Assembly (NCBI RefSeq): GCF_001280085.1
Contig: NZ_LGED01000002.1
Span: 62,001-126,000, forward strand
Source: Saccharothrix sp. NRRL B-16348
Lineage (GTDB): Bacteria; Actinomycetota; Actinomycetes; Mycobacteriales; Pseudonocardiaceae
DNA length: 64,000 nucleotides
Direction of reading: 5' to 3'
Below are positions 16,493-24,327 of the stretch, piece by piece. The position numbers were made by a program, and so were the translations under genes. The stretch's first letter is position 1. Each line of letters opens with the position of its first letter. The notes beneath the pieces are model-generated. The model did no database searches, was not told where the DNA came from, and saw only the letters and a program-made list of their open reading frames with translations.

Positions 16493-17490
16493 GCCGGGCA
16501 GCCGTCGTGCGCGGCCTGGGCGCCGTGGTGCCACCGGACGCCGTCACCAACGCCATGCTGGCCGAGCGGATGGACACGTCCGACGAGTGGATCCGCACCC
16601 GCACCGGCATCGGCCAGCGCCACGTCGTCGCACCCGGTGTGGCGACGAGCGACCTGGCCGTCGACGCGGGCGCGCGTGCTCTCAAGGCCGCCAACGTCGA
16701 CCACGTGGACCTCGTCGTGGTGGCCACCACCACGCCGGACCACCCCTGCCCGGCCACCGCCCCGTCGGTGGCCGCCCGCCTTGGCCTGGGCCACGTGCCC
16801 GCTTACGACCTGGCCGCGGTCTGCACGGGCTTCGTCTACGCGCTGGCCTCCGGCGCGGGCGCGGTGGCCTCCGGGCTGGCCCGATCGGTGCTGGTGATCG
16901 GCGCGGAGACCTACAGCTCGATCCTCGACCCCACCGACCGCACCACGTCGGTGATCTTCGGGGACGGCGCGGGCGCGGTCGTGCTCACCGCGGGCGAGCA
17001 CGACGAGCCCGGCGCGCTGCTGGAGTTCGACCTGGGCAGCGACGGGACCCTGGCCGACGTGATCATGATCCCCGGCGGCGGGTCGCGCCAGCGCTCCGGC
17101 GGCGTGCCCGCCGATCCGGCCGACGCCTACTTCCGGATGGACGGCAAGCGCGTGTTCCGCGCCGCGGTCCAGCGCATGGCCGGCTCGGCGCGCGTCGTGC
17201 TGGAGCGCGCCGGGTGGCAGGTGGACGACGTCGACCGGTTCGTGGGCCACCAGGCCAACGTGCGCATCCTGCGCGCCGTCGCCGAGGAGCTGGGTCTCGA
17301 ACCCGACCGGCTCGTGGTCAACCTCGACAAGGTCGGCAACACCTCGGCCGCCTCGATCCCCCTGGCCCTGGCCGACGCCGCTCAGCGGGACGAGCTGCGC
17401 ACCGGTGAGCGGGTGGTGCTCTCGGCGTTCGGCGGCGGTGTCACCTGGGGCGCATGCGCCTTGGTGTGGCCCGACATCGCGGTTTTCTAG
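16489..17490 (+). CDS. Beta-ketoacyl-ACP synthase III (FabH-like)
   Basis: This 333-residue KAS III has an intact Cys112-His254-Asn284 triad, in AAVCTGF, VGHQANVRIL and VGNTSAAS. It condenses an acyl-CoA starter with malonyl-ACP to a beta-ketoacyl-ACP. The chosen start is GTG at 16489 (GAGGGG upstream), which places the conserved TSDEWIRTRTGI block at residue 30 as in FabH; the longer upstream frame looks non-coding. Its stop is 9 nt before the monooxygenase. In this locus it could generate the beta-ketoacyl substrate for the AvrD-like enzyme, but housekeeping FabH duties cannot be excluded. Confidence 0.93.
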   Translation: MSRAAVVRGLGAVVPPDAVTNAMLAERMDTSDEWIRTRTGIGQRHVVAPGVATSDLAVDAGARALKAANVDHVDLVVVATTTPDHPCPATAPSVAARLGLGHVPAYDLAAVCTGFVYALASGAGAVASGLARSVLVIGAETYSSILDPTDRTTSVIFGDGAGAVVLTAGEHDEPGALLEFDLGSDGTLADVIMIPGGGSRQRSGGVPADPADAYFRMDGKRVFRAAVQRMAGSARVVLERAGWQVDDVDRFVGHQANVRILRAVAEELGLEPDRLVVNLDKVGNTSAASIPLALADAAQRDELRTGERVVLSAFGGGVTWGACALVWPDIAVF

Positions 17491-17499
17491 GAGGGAGTC

Positions 17500-19092
17500 A
17501 TGCAGATGGCTGAGCGGGCGGGCGAGCCCGACGTACTGGTGATCGGCGGCGGCGCGGTGGGCACCATGCTGGCCTGCGACTTGTTGCAGCAGGGCGTGTC
17601 CGTGCGCGTGGTCGACCGCAAGGAGGTGCTGGACGACGGCGACCCGCACTCGCGCGCGGTGCTGATCTGGCCGCGCATGCTGGAGCTGCTGCACCGCATC
17701 GGCGTGGTGGACGACCTGGTGTCGCTGGGTTTCCGGATCACCGGGGTCGGCTACTTCTCCGGCGGGCGGCGGCTGGGCACCGTGCCGATGGACCGGCTGG
17801 GCACCGCCTTGCCGTTCACCCTTTCCCTGCCGCAGCGCGAGATCGAGCGCGTGCTGCGGAACCGCTTCGCCGAACTGGGCGGCGTGTACGAACTGGGCAC
17901 CACCCTGGAGGCCATCGACCCGGACGGCCCCGCCGTCGAGCTGCGCGGACCGGACGGCGTGGTGACCACCGCGCGGCCCAAGTGGGTGATCGGCTCGGAC
18001 GGCGTGGGCAGCACCACCCGGCGGCTGCTGGACGTCCCCTACCCCGGCAAGCCGTTCGAGCTGGGCATCTCGATCGGCGACTTCCCGGTCACCGGACCGC
18101 TCGGCACCGAGGTGGAGTACCACTACTCCCGCAACGGGCTGCTGCCGATGATCCCGATGACCGAAGGTGTCGGCCGGATGGCCTCGATCGTGCCGCCGGT
18201 GGGTGACGGCTGGGAGTCGTTCACCCGCGACCAGCTCCAGGACATCGTGGACAAGCGGGCGAGCCTGCCCTACCGGATCGGCGAGCCCAAGTGGATCCGG
18301 ACCTTCCAGCCGCGACCGGGCATCGCCGAGCGCTTCCGGGTCGGCCGCACGTTCCTGGTCGGCGACTCCGCGCACTGCGTGGTGCCGCTGGGCGGGCAGG
18401 GGCTGAACCTGGGCATCCAGGACGCCTTCAACCTCGGTTGGAAGCTGGGTGGGGTGATCCGGGGCCGGCTGCCCGAGCCGATCCTGGACACCTACGACGC
18501 CGAGCGGCGCCGGGCGGCCGAGCAGGTGACCGCGGTGGTGGACAAGCAGATCCTGGCGGCCAGGCAGATCAAGCCGCTGCCGAGCCTGGTGCGCGACGCG
18601 GTGGTGAGCACCGCGCGGGTGACCGGGATGCTGGAACGGGTGGCGGCGCCGTTGATCGGTGGCGTCGGCCTCGCGTACGGCAAGGCGCAGCGGCGGTCGC
18701 TGCTGCGCCCGCAACCCAGGCGGGTGCGCCCCGGCCAGCGGGTGCCGTTCCACTCGACCAACGGGTCGAAGACCGGGCGCGGGCTGCTGGACCCCGAGCG
18801 GTTCACCGCGCTGTTGTGGCCGGGCGCCGCGACACCGGACACCTGGATCGCCGACCGGGCCGGGGTGACCGCCCTGGTGGACGACGCCGCCGCCGTGCAC
18901 GACCTGGCCGAGCTGCCGCCGGCGGAGCGCGCCGGGCTGGTGGCGGTGTTCGGTCGGCGACCGGTGGTCGCCCTGGTGCGCCCCGACGGGCACCTGGCCG
19001 AGCTCGCGCCGGTCTCCCGGCCGCACCCGGTCGTGTCGTTCCTCGCCACCGCGACGGTGAAGGCGGCCGACCAGACCACCCTGTCCGGCTGA
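17500..19092 (+). CDS. FAD-dependent aromatic-type monooxygenase
   Basis: The 530-residue group A flavoprotein hydroxylase has the N-terminal FAD motif VIGGGAVGTMLACDLL, the DG motif VIGSDGVGSTTRRLL and the GD motif FLVGDSAHCVVPLGGQGLNLG. A C-terminal thioredoxin-like domain like that of PheA/TfdB-type and polyketide hydroxylases follows. It uses NAD(P)H and oxygen to hydroxylate a ring or an activated carbon. The start is ATG at 17500 behind AGGAGGGAG, directly after KAS III, so the two are co-transcribed. It is a tailoring enzyme of the locus; substrate unknown. A 61-nt hairpin ends the unit. Confidence 0.9.
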   Translation: MQMAERAGEPDVLVIGGGAVGTMLACDLLQQGVSVRVVDRKEVLDDGDPHSRAVLIWPRMLELLHRIGVVDDLVSLGFRITGVGYFSGGRRLGTVPMDRLGTALPFTLSLPQREIERVLRNRFAELGGVYELGTTLEAIDPDGPAVELRGPDGVVTTARPKWVIGSDGVGSTTRRLLDVPYPGKPFELGISIGDFPVTGPLGTEVEYHYSRNGLLPMIPMTEGVGRMASIVPPVGDGWESFTRDQLQDIVDKRASLPYRIGEPKWIRTFQPRPGIAERFRVGRTFLVGDSAHCVVPLGGQGLNLGIQDAFNLGWKLGGVIRGRLPEPILDTYDAERRRAAEQVTAVVDKQILAARQIKPLPSLVRDAVVSTARVTGMLERVAAPLIGGVGLAYGKAQRRSLLRPQPRRVRPGQRVPFHSTNGSKTGRGLLDPERFTALLWPGAATPDTWIADRAGVTALVDDAAAVHDLAELPPAERAGLVAVFGRRPVVALVRPDGHLAELAPVSRPHPVVSFLATATVKAADQTTLSG

Positions 19093-19093
19093 A

Positions 19094-19154
19094 CCGGCGC
19101 CGCAGCGGTGCGGCGGTCCGCCACGAGCGGTCCGCCGCACCGACGCGGCGCCGG
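19094..19154 (+). terminator. Large compound hairpin after the monooxygenase
   Basis: Three nested perfect stems are CCGGCGCCGC/GCGGCGCCGG (outer), CGGTGCGGCGG/CCGCCGCACCG (middle) and CCGC/GCGG (inner). It starts 2 nt after the stop codon and has no T tract, as is common in actinomycetes. Confidence 0.8.
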
Positions 19155-19273
19155 CAATCGGGTGCACCTTTCGGTTCCCGGCGCTCATACTTCCGATGTA
19201 GTGGCCGTGTTCACGCCTTCGGCACCAGTAACGTTCGTCGTATCGGTTAAAAATCACGGCACAAAGGATTTGC

Positions 19274-20269
19274 ATGACCCCGTCGAACCCATTGCGGCGA
19301 CTCGACCGGCCGACAGGTCAACTCACCGTGGGCATCGATCTGCCCCTGGACAACGACTTCGCCTCGGCCCGGCGGCGCGGCGTGCCGGACCTGGCCCGGC
19401 ACGCGGAACTGGCGGCGCTGGCCGACCGGCTCGGCTTCGCCGCGCTGTGGGTGCGCGACGTGCCCGTCCACGACCAGGTCCGGTTCGGCGACGCCGGCAC
19501 GGTCTTCGAGACCTTCACCCACCTGGGCCACCTCGCCGCGACCACCACCGGCGCCGTGCTCGGCACCGCCGCCGTGGCGCTCCCGCTGCGCAACCCACTG
19601 CTGGTGGCCAAGGCCGCCGCCACGGTCGACGCGCTCAGCGGCGGCCGGTTCGTGCTCGGCATCGCCAGCGGCGACCGTCCGGTGGAGTACCCGCTGTTCG
19701 GCGTCGACTTCGACCAGCGCGACCGGATCTTCCGCAGTGCCGTGGACACCTTGCGCGCCGCCTGGGCCACCCCCGCGCCCGGCGCCGGGATCAGCGTGCC
19801 CGAACTGGGCGTGCACCCCGACCTGGCGCTGGACGTGCTGCCCAAACCCGTCGGCGGCACGGTGCCGCTGGTCGTGGCGGGCCGCGCGCGGCAGTCGCTG
19901 GAGTGGATCGCCCGGCACGCCGACGGCTGGTTCAACTACCCGCGTGACGTCGCGTCCCTGGCCGGGCAGATCGCCCAGTGGCGCGCGACGACCGACGAGG
20001 CGGGCACCCGCAAGCCGTACCTGATGCCGATGATGCTGGACCTGACCGAGGACCGCACCACCGGACCGTCGCCGATCTTCCACGGTCTGCGGCTGGGCGG
20101 CGAGGCGTTCCTCGAACACCTGGGCCGGCTCGACGAACTCGGCGTGAGCCACCTGTCGTTGAGCCTGCGGAGCAGCACCAGGCCCGTCGACGAGGTGCTC
20201 CACGAAATCGCGGAAACGGTCTTGCCGCAATTCCCGCGACACGTGGTGAGCACGTCCACTGCCTCCTAA
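19274..20269 (+). CDS. LLM-class (luciferase-like) flavin oxidoreductase
   Basis: The 331-residue TIM-barrel protein belongs to the luciferase-like monooxygenase superfamily. The pattern (ALADRLGFAALWVRDVP, HLAATTTGAVLGTAAVALPLRNPLLVAKAAATVDALSGGR in separate strands, then GIASGDRPVEYPLFG) resembles the BA3436-like subgroup. It would use FMNH2 or F420 for oxidation of a small substrate. The start is ATG at 19274 with AAAGGA upstream. A CACTACATC box on the minus strand (19195-19203) in its leader matches the operators at 14551. It is followed 42 bp later by the carboxylase beta gene, probably co-transcribed. Confidence 0.85.
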   Translation: MTPSNPLRRLDRPTGQLTVGIDLPLDNDFASARRRGVPDLARHAELAALADRLGFAALWVRDVPVHDQVRFGDAGTVFETFTHLGHLAATTTGAVLGTAAVALPLRNPLLVAKAAATVDALSGGRFVLGIASGDRPVEYPLFGVDFDQRDRIFRSAVDTLRAAWATPAPGAGISVPELGVHPDLALDVLPKPVGGTVPLVVAGRARQSLEWIARHADGWFNYPRDVASLAGQIAQWRATTDEAGTRKPYLMPMMLDLTEDRTTGPSPIFHGLRLGGEAFLEHLGRLDELGVSHLSLSLRSSTRPVDEVLHEIAETVLPQFPRHVVSTSTAS

Positions 20270-20311
20270 GGGGTATGGCTCAGCGCGACCCGCCATTCCT
20301 ACGCTCGAAGA

Positions 20312-21919
20312 GTGACGACATTCGACCAGATGGCACCTGCGGTGGCCTGGCCCGCGGAAAGCGCACCGGAAACACTGCGCGACCGGGTGGCCGCGCTGCA
20401 CGCGCTGCGGGCGAGCGTCCGCTCCGGACCGGACGCGAGCGCCACGGCCCGGCAACACGCCAAGGGCAAGCTGACCGTGTGGGAACGGCTGGACGTCCTG
20501 CTGGACCCCGGCTCGTTCGTGGAGCTGGAAGGGCTGCGCAAGCACCGCGCGGTCGGGTTCGGCATGGAGCGCCGCCACCCGCCGGGTGACGGCGTGGTCA
20601 CCGGCTGGGGCACCGTGGACGGCAGGCGGGTCTTCGTCTACGCCCACGACTTCCGGGTCTTCGGCGGCTCGCTGGGCGAGGCTCACGCGCAGAAGATCCA
20701 CAAGATCATGGACCTGGCCGAGGCGGCGGGCGCACCGCTGGTCAGCCTCAACGACGGTGCGGGCGCGCGGATCCAGGAGGGCGTCACGGGCCTGGCCGGC
20801 TACGGTGGCATCTTCCGTCGGAACGTCCGGGCCTCCGGCGTGATCCCGCAGATCAGCGTGCTGCTCGGCCCGTGCGCGGGTGGCGCGGCGTACTCGCCGG
20901 CGTTGACCGACTTCGTGTTCATGGTGCGCGGCACCGCGCAGATGTTCGTCACCGGCCCGGACGTGGTGCAGGCGGTGACCGGCGAGGTGATCACCCACGA
21001 GCAGCTGGGCGGCGCCGACGTGCACGCCCGCGAGTCCGGGGTGGCCACGTTCGTGCACGACGACGAGGTGAGCTGCCTGGAGGAGGTGCGCTACCTCATC
21101 TCGATGCTGCCCTCCAACAACCAGGAGGCGCCTCCCGTCGTCGTCAGCGACGACCCGGCCGACCGCCTCAACACCGCCCTGCTCGACCTGGTGCCCGCCG
21201 ATCCGTCCCTGCCCCACGACATGAGCCGGGTCGTCGCCGAGGTGCTCGACGACGGCGAGTTCCTGGAGTTCAACGAGCACTGGGCGGGCAACGTGCTGTG
21301 CGGGCTCGGCCGGATCGACGGGCACGTGGTCGGCGTCATCGCCAACCAGCCGATGGTGCTGGCGGGCGTGCTCGACATCTCCGCCGCCGAGAAGGCCGCG
21401 CGGTTCGTGCAGACCTGCGACGCGTTCAACATCCCGCTCGTCACCCTGGTCGACGTGCCCGGTTTCCTGCCCGGCAGCGACCAGGAGCACCGCGGCATCA
21501 TCCGCCACGGCGCGAAGCTGCTCTACGCCTACTGCGCGGCGACCGTGCCGCGGGTGCAGGTCATCGTCCGCAAGGCGTACGGCGGCGCCTACATCGTGAT
21601 GGACTCCCGCTCCATCGGCGCGGACCTCTCCTTCGCCTGGCCCATCAACGAGATCGCCGTCATGGGCGCCGAGGGCGCCGCGAACGTGGTGTTCCGCAAG
21701 GAGATCGCCGCCGCGCCGGACCCGGCGGCGGCCAGGCGGGACCGCATCACCGAGTACCGCGACGAGCTGATGCACCCCTACTACGCCGCCGAACGCGGTC
21801 TGGTCGACGACGTGATCGACCCGGTGCGCACGCGGGTCGTGCTGGCCGAGTCGTTGGCGGTGCTGCGCGCCAAGCACGCCGGGCAGCCGTACCGCAAGCA
21901 CGGCAACCCGCCGTCATGA
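20312..21919 (+). CDS. Acyl-CoA carboxylase beta subunit (carboxyltransferase)
   Basis: The 535-residue carboxyltransferase transfers CO2 from biotin to acetyl- or propionyl-CoA, making malonyl- or methylmalonyl-CoA. Both crotonase-like halves are present, with oxyanion-hole motifs GGAAYSPALTDF and RKAYGGAYIVM. The residue matching the specificity position (Asp422 in S. coelicolor PccB, Ile in AccB) is Ile in GGAYIVM, which favours an acetyl-CoA-accepting AccB type; this relies on recalled family knowledge. The start is GTG at 20312. It overlaps the epsilon subunit by 4 nt (ATGA). The biotinylated alpha subunit is not in the window. It probably supplies malonyl extender units to KAS III and the ACP. 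Confidence 0.93.
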   Translation: MTTFDQMAPAVAWPAESAPETLRDRVAALHALRASVRSGPDASATARQHAKGKLTVWERLDVLLDPGSFVELEGLRKHRAVGFGMERRHPPGDGVVTGWGTVDGRRVFVYAHDFRVFGGSLGEAHAQKIHKIMDLAEAAGAPLVSLNDGAGARIQEGVTGLAGYGGIFRRNVRASGVIPQISVLLGPCAGGAAYSPALTDFVFMVRGTAQMFVTGPDVVQAVTGEVITHEQLGGADVHARESGVATFVHDDEVSCLEEVRYLISMLPSNNQEAPPVVVSDDPADRLNTALLDLVPADPSLPHDMSRVVAEVLDDGEFLEFNEHWAGNVLCGLGRIDGHVVGVIANQPMVLAGVLDISAAEKAARFVQTCDAFNIPLVTLVDVPGFLPGSDQEHRGIIRHGAKLLYAYCAATVPRVQVIVRKAYGGAYIVMDSRSIGADLSFAWPINEIAVMGAEGAANVVFRKEIAAAPDPAAARRDRITEYRDELMHPYYAAERGLVDDVIDPVRTRVVLAESLAVLRAKHAGQPYRKHGNPPS

Positions 21920-22110
21920 CGGGCGCCGTCGCGATCCGGGGCGGGCACCCGGACGAGGTGGAGATCGCCGCGCTGTTCATCGCGCTGGCCACGCTGAGGG
22001 CCTCGCCGTCCACGACCACGAGAGCGCGAGCGCGAGCGCGGCAGTGGGCACGTCCCGCCCGCTACACCGCACCGACGTCGTGGCGGGGCGTGGGCCGGTC
22101 ACCGTGGTGA
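21916..22110 (+). CDS. Acyl-CoA carboxylase epsilon subunit
   Basis: The 64-residue protein begins with the AccE/PccE hallmark IRGGHPDEVEIAAL and ends in an Arg-rich tail. Epsilon subunits stabilise and activate actinobacterial acyl-CoA carboxylase complexes. The start is ATG at 21916, overlapping the beta-subunit stop (ATGA). Its presence confirms the upstream gene as an AccB/PccB-type subunit. Its sequence after residue 35 is poorly conserved, as usual. Confidence 0.88.
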   Translation: MTGAVAIRGGHPDEVEIAALFIALATLRASPSTTTRARARARQWARPARYTAPTSWRGVGRSPW

Positions 22111-22128
22111 GGCCGTGACCACCGGCCT

Positions 22129-22166
22129 CCGCGGACCCGCCCGCCGTGGTGCGGGCGGGTCCGCGG
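22129..22166. terminator. Bidirectional terminator between accE and S1 protease
   Basis: A perfect 16-bp stem (CCGCGGACCCGCCCGC and complement) encloses a 6-nt loop, 18 nt after the AccE stop and 6 nt beyond the convergent protease stop. It serves both strands and marks the right border of the biosynthetic locus. Confidence 0.88.
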
Positions 22167-22172
22167 TGGCGG

Positions 22173-23309
22173 TCAGGCGGTGAGCAACCTCAAGCCGTAG
22201 ACGGAGAGGATCTCGTTGATCGGCTGGAACCAGGTCCGGCCGCCGGACGAGCAGTTGCCGTAGCCGCCGGACGTGACGCCCTGGGCCTGGTCGCCGGTGA
22301 TGAACGAGCCGCCGGAGTCACCGCCCTCGGCGCACACGCTGGTGCCCGCCATCTGGTGCACGTCGCCCTGTGCGTAGTGGATGGTCTCGTTGCGGGACTG
22401 GATCACGCCGCAGTGCCAGCGGGTGGTCGAGCCCGAACGGCAGACCGAGGTGCCGACCGGCGCCTCCCACGAGCCGCGCACCAAGGCGTCGCTGACCGTG
22501 CCCCAGCCGAGCACGACGGGCACGTTCCACCAGCCGCCGCCGGTGCGGACCCACGCGTAGTCGTTGCCGGGGAACGAGGAACCGGCGAACTGGCCCTGCC
22601 AGGACCGGTCCCAGCCGTACACCTGCGCGCCCGTGCCGCCGCAGTGGCCGGCCGTGACGTACCCGCCGTGCACCGAGAAGCCGATGGAGCAGCGGACGTT
22701 GCCGGTGTAGTACGGGTCGCCGCCGACGGTCCCGGCGGCGAACGGCACGGGCGCGGTGACGCCCTCGGTGTTCACCTCGATGGGGCCGAGCTTCCGCGCC
22801 TCGGCCAGGAACCGAGCGACCTCCGCGGTCTGCACGCCGGGTTGGACGTCGACCACCACCGCGCCGCTGCGCGGGTCCGGGTGCCAACTGGTCACGGCCG
22901 CCGGCACCGCGCCGGACGCCGACAGCGCGTCCACGCGGTCCTTGACCCGGTCCAGCTCGGCCGCGGTCCGACCGACCAGTCGCGGTTCGGCGCCGGCGGC
23001 CCGGACCCGGTCGGCCGCCGCGGTGTCGGTCACGCCGACCACGAGCACGCCCTTGTCCTGGTCGAACCAGCTCCCGCCGAACGACGACCCGGCCGCGGTG
23101 CGCGCCGAGGGCGCCCGCCTGGTGGCCTTCGCCTCCAGGTCGAGCCTGGTCCGGGCCTGCTGCTCGGTGAGCCCGAACGCGGTCCGCATCGCGGACACCA
23201 GGCCAGGCGACAGCTGTTCGGCGGCGGGCGCGGCCTGCGCGGCCGGCGCCACCACCAGTCCGCCGACCACCAGCGCGGCGGCCACACCGATCTTCGTCAA
23301 CGTTGTCAT
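22173..23309 (-). CDS. Secreted S1-family serine protease (streptogrisin/alpha-lytic type)
   Basis: The precursor of about 378 residues has a signal peptide ending AAQAA near residue 27, a pro-domain of about 150 residues of the alpha-lytic type (SPGLVSAMRTAFGLTEQQA region), and a chymotrypsin-fold catalytic domain. The triad is clear: His in YVTAGHCG, Asp in GNDYAWVR, Ser in EGGDSGGS. Cys pairs CSIGF/GHCG and CRSG/HCGV fit the family disulfides. The start is ATG at 23309; GTG at 23315 in the same frame is closer to the AGGAGG site and equally possible. A GAGAGCGCTCTC palindrome 78 bp upstream suggests carbon-linked control. It is monocistronic. Confidence 0.93.
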   Translation of the reverse strand: MTTLTKIGVAAALVVGGLVVAPAAQAAPAAEQLSPGLVSAMRTAFGLTEQQARTRLDLEAKATRRAPSARTAAGSSFGGSWFDQDKGVLVVGVTDTAAADRVRAAGAEPRLVGRTAAELDRVKDRVDALSASGAVPAAVTSWHPDPRSGAVVVDVQPGVQTAEVARFLAEARKLGPIEVNTEGVTAPVPFAAGTVGGDPYYTGNVRCSIGFSVHGGYVTAGHCGGTGAQVYGWDRSWQGQFAGSSFPGNDYAWVRTGGGWWNVPVVLGWGTVSDALVRGSWEAPVGTSVCRSGSTTRWHCGVIQSRNETIHYAQGDVHQMAGTSVCAEGGDSGGSFITGDQAQGVTSGGYGNCSSGGRTWFQPINEILSVYGLRLLTA

Positions 23310-23386
23310 CAGCACGCGGTCCTCCTTGTCCGCAGGGAGGCGCACGATCGGTGCAGGCCGACCGGGCACCCGAGGCAAGGCGGTGA

Positions 23387-23398
23387 GAGAGCGCTCTC
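23387..23398. promoter_or_regulatory. LacI-type palindrome GAGAGCGCTCTC
   Basis: This perfect 12-bp palindrome lies upstream of the protease gene and has the AGCGCT core of LacI-family operators. Its arms differ from the TCGAA sites near the xylan-type genes, so another regulator is likely. Confidence 0.55.
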
Positions 23399-23465
23399 AC
23401 AGTCTGCTGGTTCAGACCATGCCAACACCCGCCGCCCGCCGTCAATCCCCTGCCGCGGACCGGTC

Positions 23466-23956
23466 TCACACCGCGGCGAGCACCTGGCGCAGGACCAGGT
23501 CGACGAGATCGGCCGTCGCGGTCTCCAGGTAGAAGTGGCCGCCGGGCAGCTCGGCCCGGTGCAGCGGCTGCGTGGTGTGCCGCTGCCAGGCCCGGATCTC
23601 GTCGGACGAGACGTTGTCGTCCTCGCTACCGGAGATGGCCGTGATCGGGCAGCGCACCGGCTCCCCGGCGAAGCGGTAGGAGTTCAGCACCGCCAGGTCG
23701 CCGCGCAGGGCGGGCAGCACCACGGGCCGCAGCCGGGGTTCGACGTCCAGGTGCCTGCCGCCGGCGCTGCCGAGGTCGCGGATGTGGGCCAGCAGCGCCG
23801 CGTCGCTGTCGGTGTCCACATCGACCGGTCGTGACCGCGACGCGGCCCTGGCAGACACGAACAGCCGGTCCACTGTCGGTAGGCGCCGGCGGGCGGGAAG
23901 CAGAACACGCTCAGCCGCCCCCGCGGTCTCGGCACGAAGGTGCGCAACCAGGACAT
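23466..23956 (-). pseudogene. Type II thioesterase remnant with internal deletion
   Basis: ATG at 23956 opens a typical thioesterase II N-terminus (MSWLRTFVPRPRGRLSVFCFPPAG). After about 25 codons the reading frame jumps to a different frame that encodes the family's C-terminal half (RLFVSARAA, then LPALRGDLAVLNSYRF, ISGSEDDNVS, PGGHFYLE). Roughly 80-90 residues between them, including the GHSMG nucleophile elbow, are missing. Type II thioesterases proofread polyketide and peptide assembly lines. None remains here, so this is the scar of a lost cluster or a former part of the neighbouring one. The catalytic His segment is still present. The frame change and deletion are seen directly. Confidence 0.75.
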
Positions 23957-24015
23957 CCGGTGGTCCGCCAGGGTCGGTCCTGGTGTCGCTCGTCGGGTCG
24001 GGCGCGACGTCCGCC

Positions 24016-24150
24016 TCAGTCGGCAGGTGGTCTCGCTCGTCGGGTGCGGCGCGCGTCCGGCACGTCGAGCAGCCGTGCGTCCACCAGCTGCTCGGCCAGG
24101 TCACGCGCCTCGCCGACGGTCACGTCGAGCACGACCGCGGCGTTCCACGA
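24016..24150 (-). pseudogene. Fragment of an AfsR/SARP-type (NB-ARC) regulator
   Basis: An internal stretch reads AAVVLDVTVGEARDLAEQLVDARLLDV, split here as AAVVLDVTVGEARD and LAEQLVDARLLDV. It resembles the winged-helix region after the NB-ARC ATPase in AfsR-like regulators. It lacks a start, is flanked by other frames and stops at TGA 24016. No more of the protein is seen. It sits beside the broken thioesterase, consistent with loss of a biosynthetic region. Confidence 0.4.
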
Positions 24151-24327
24151 CCGCGCGTGGCCACACCCCGGCCGCCGACCCGTCGCTGGCGATCATTTCC
24201 CGACCTCACGGCCCTCGGATCGACCCCACCATGACGCCAGTGCCCGTTCACGACCTGTAGTTGAGTGCAGGTAAAGCCGGGGGCAGGCATTAACGACCCG
24301 TGGTCGTCCGGTCGACAAGCTGTGACC

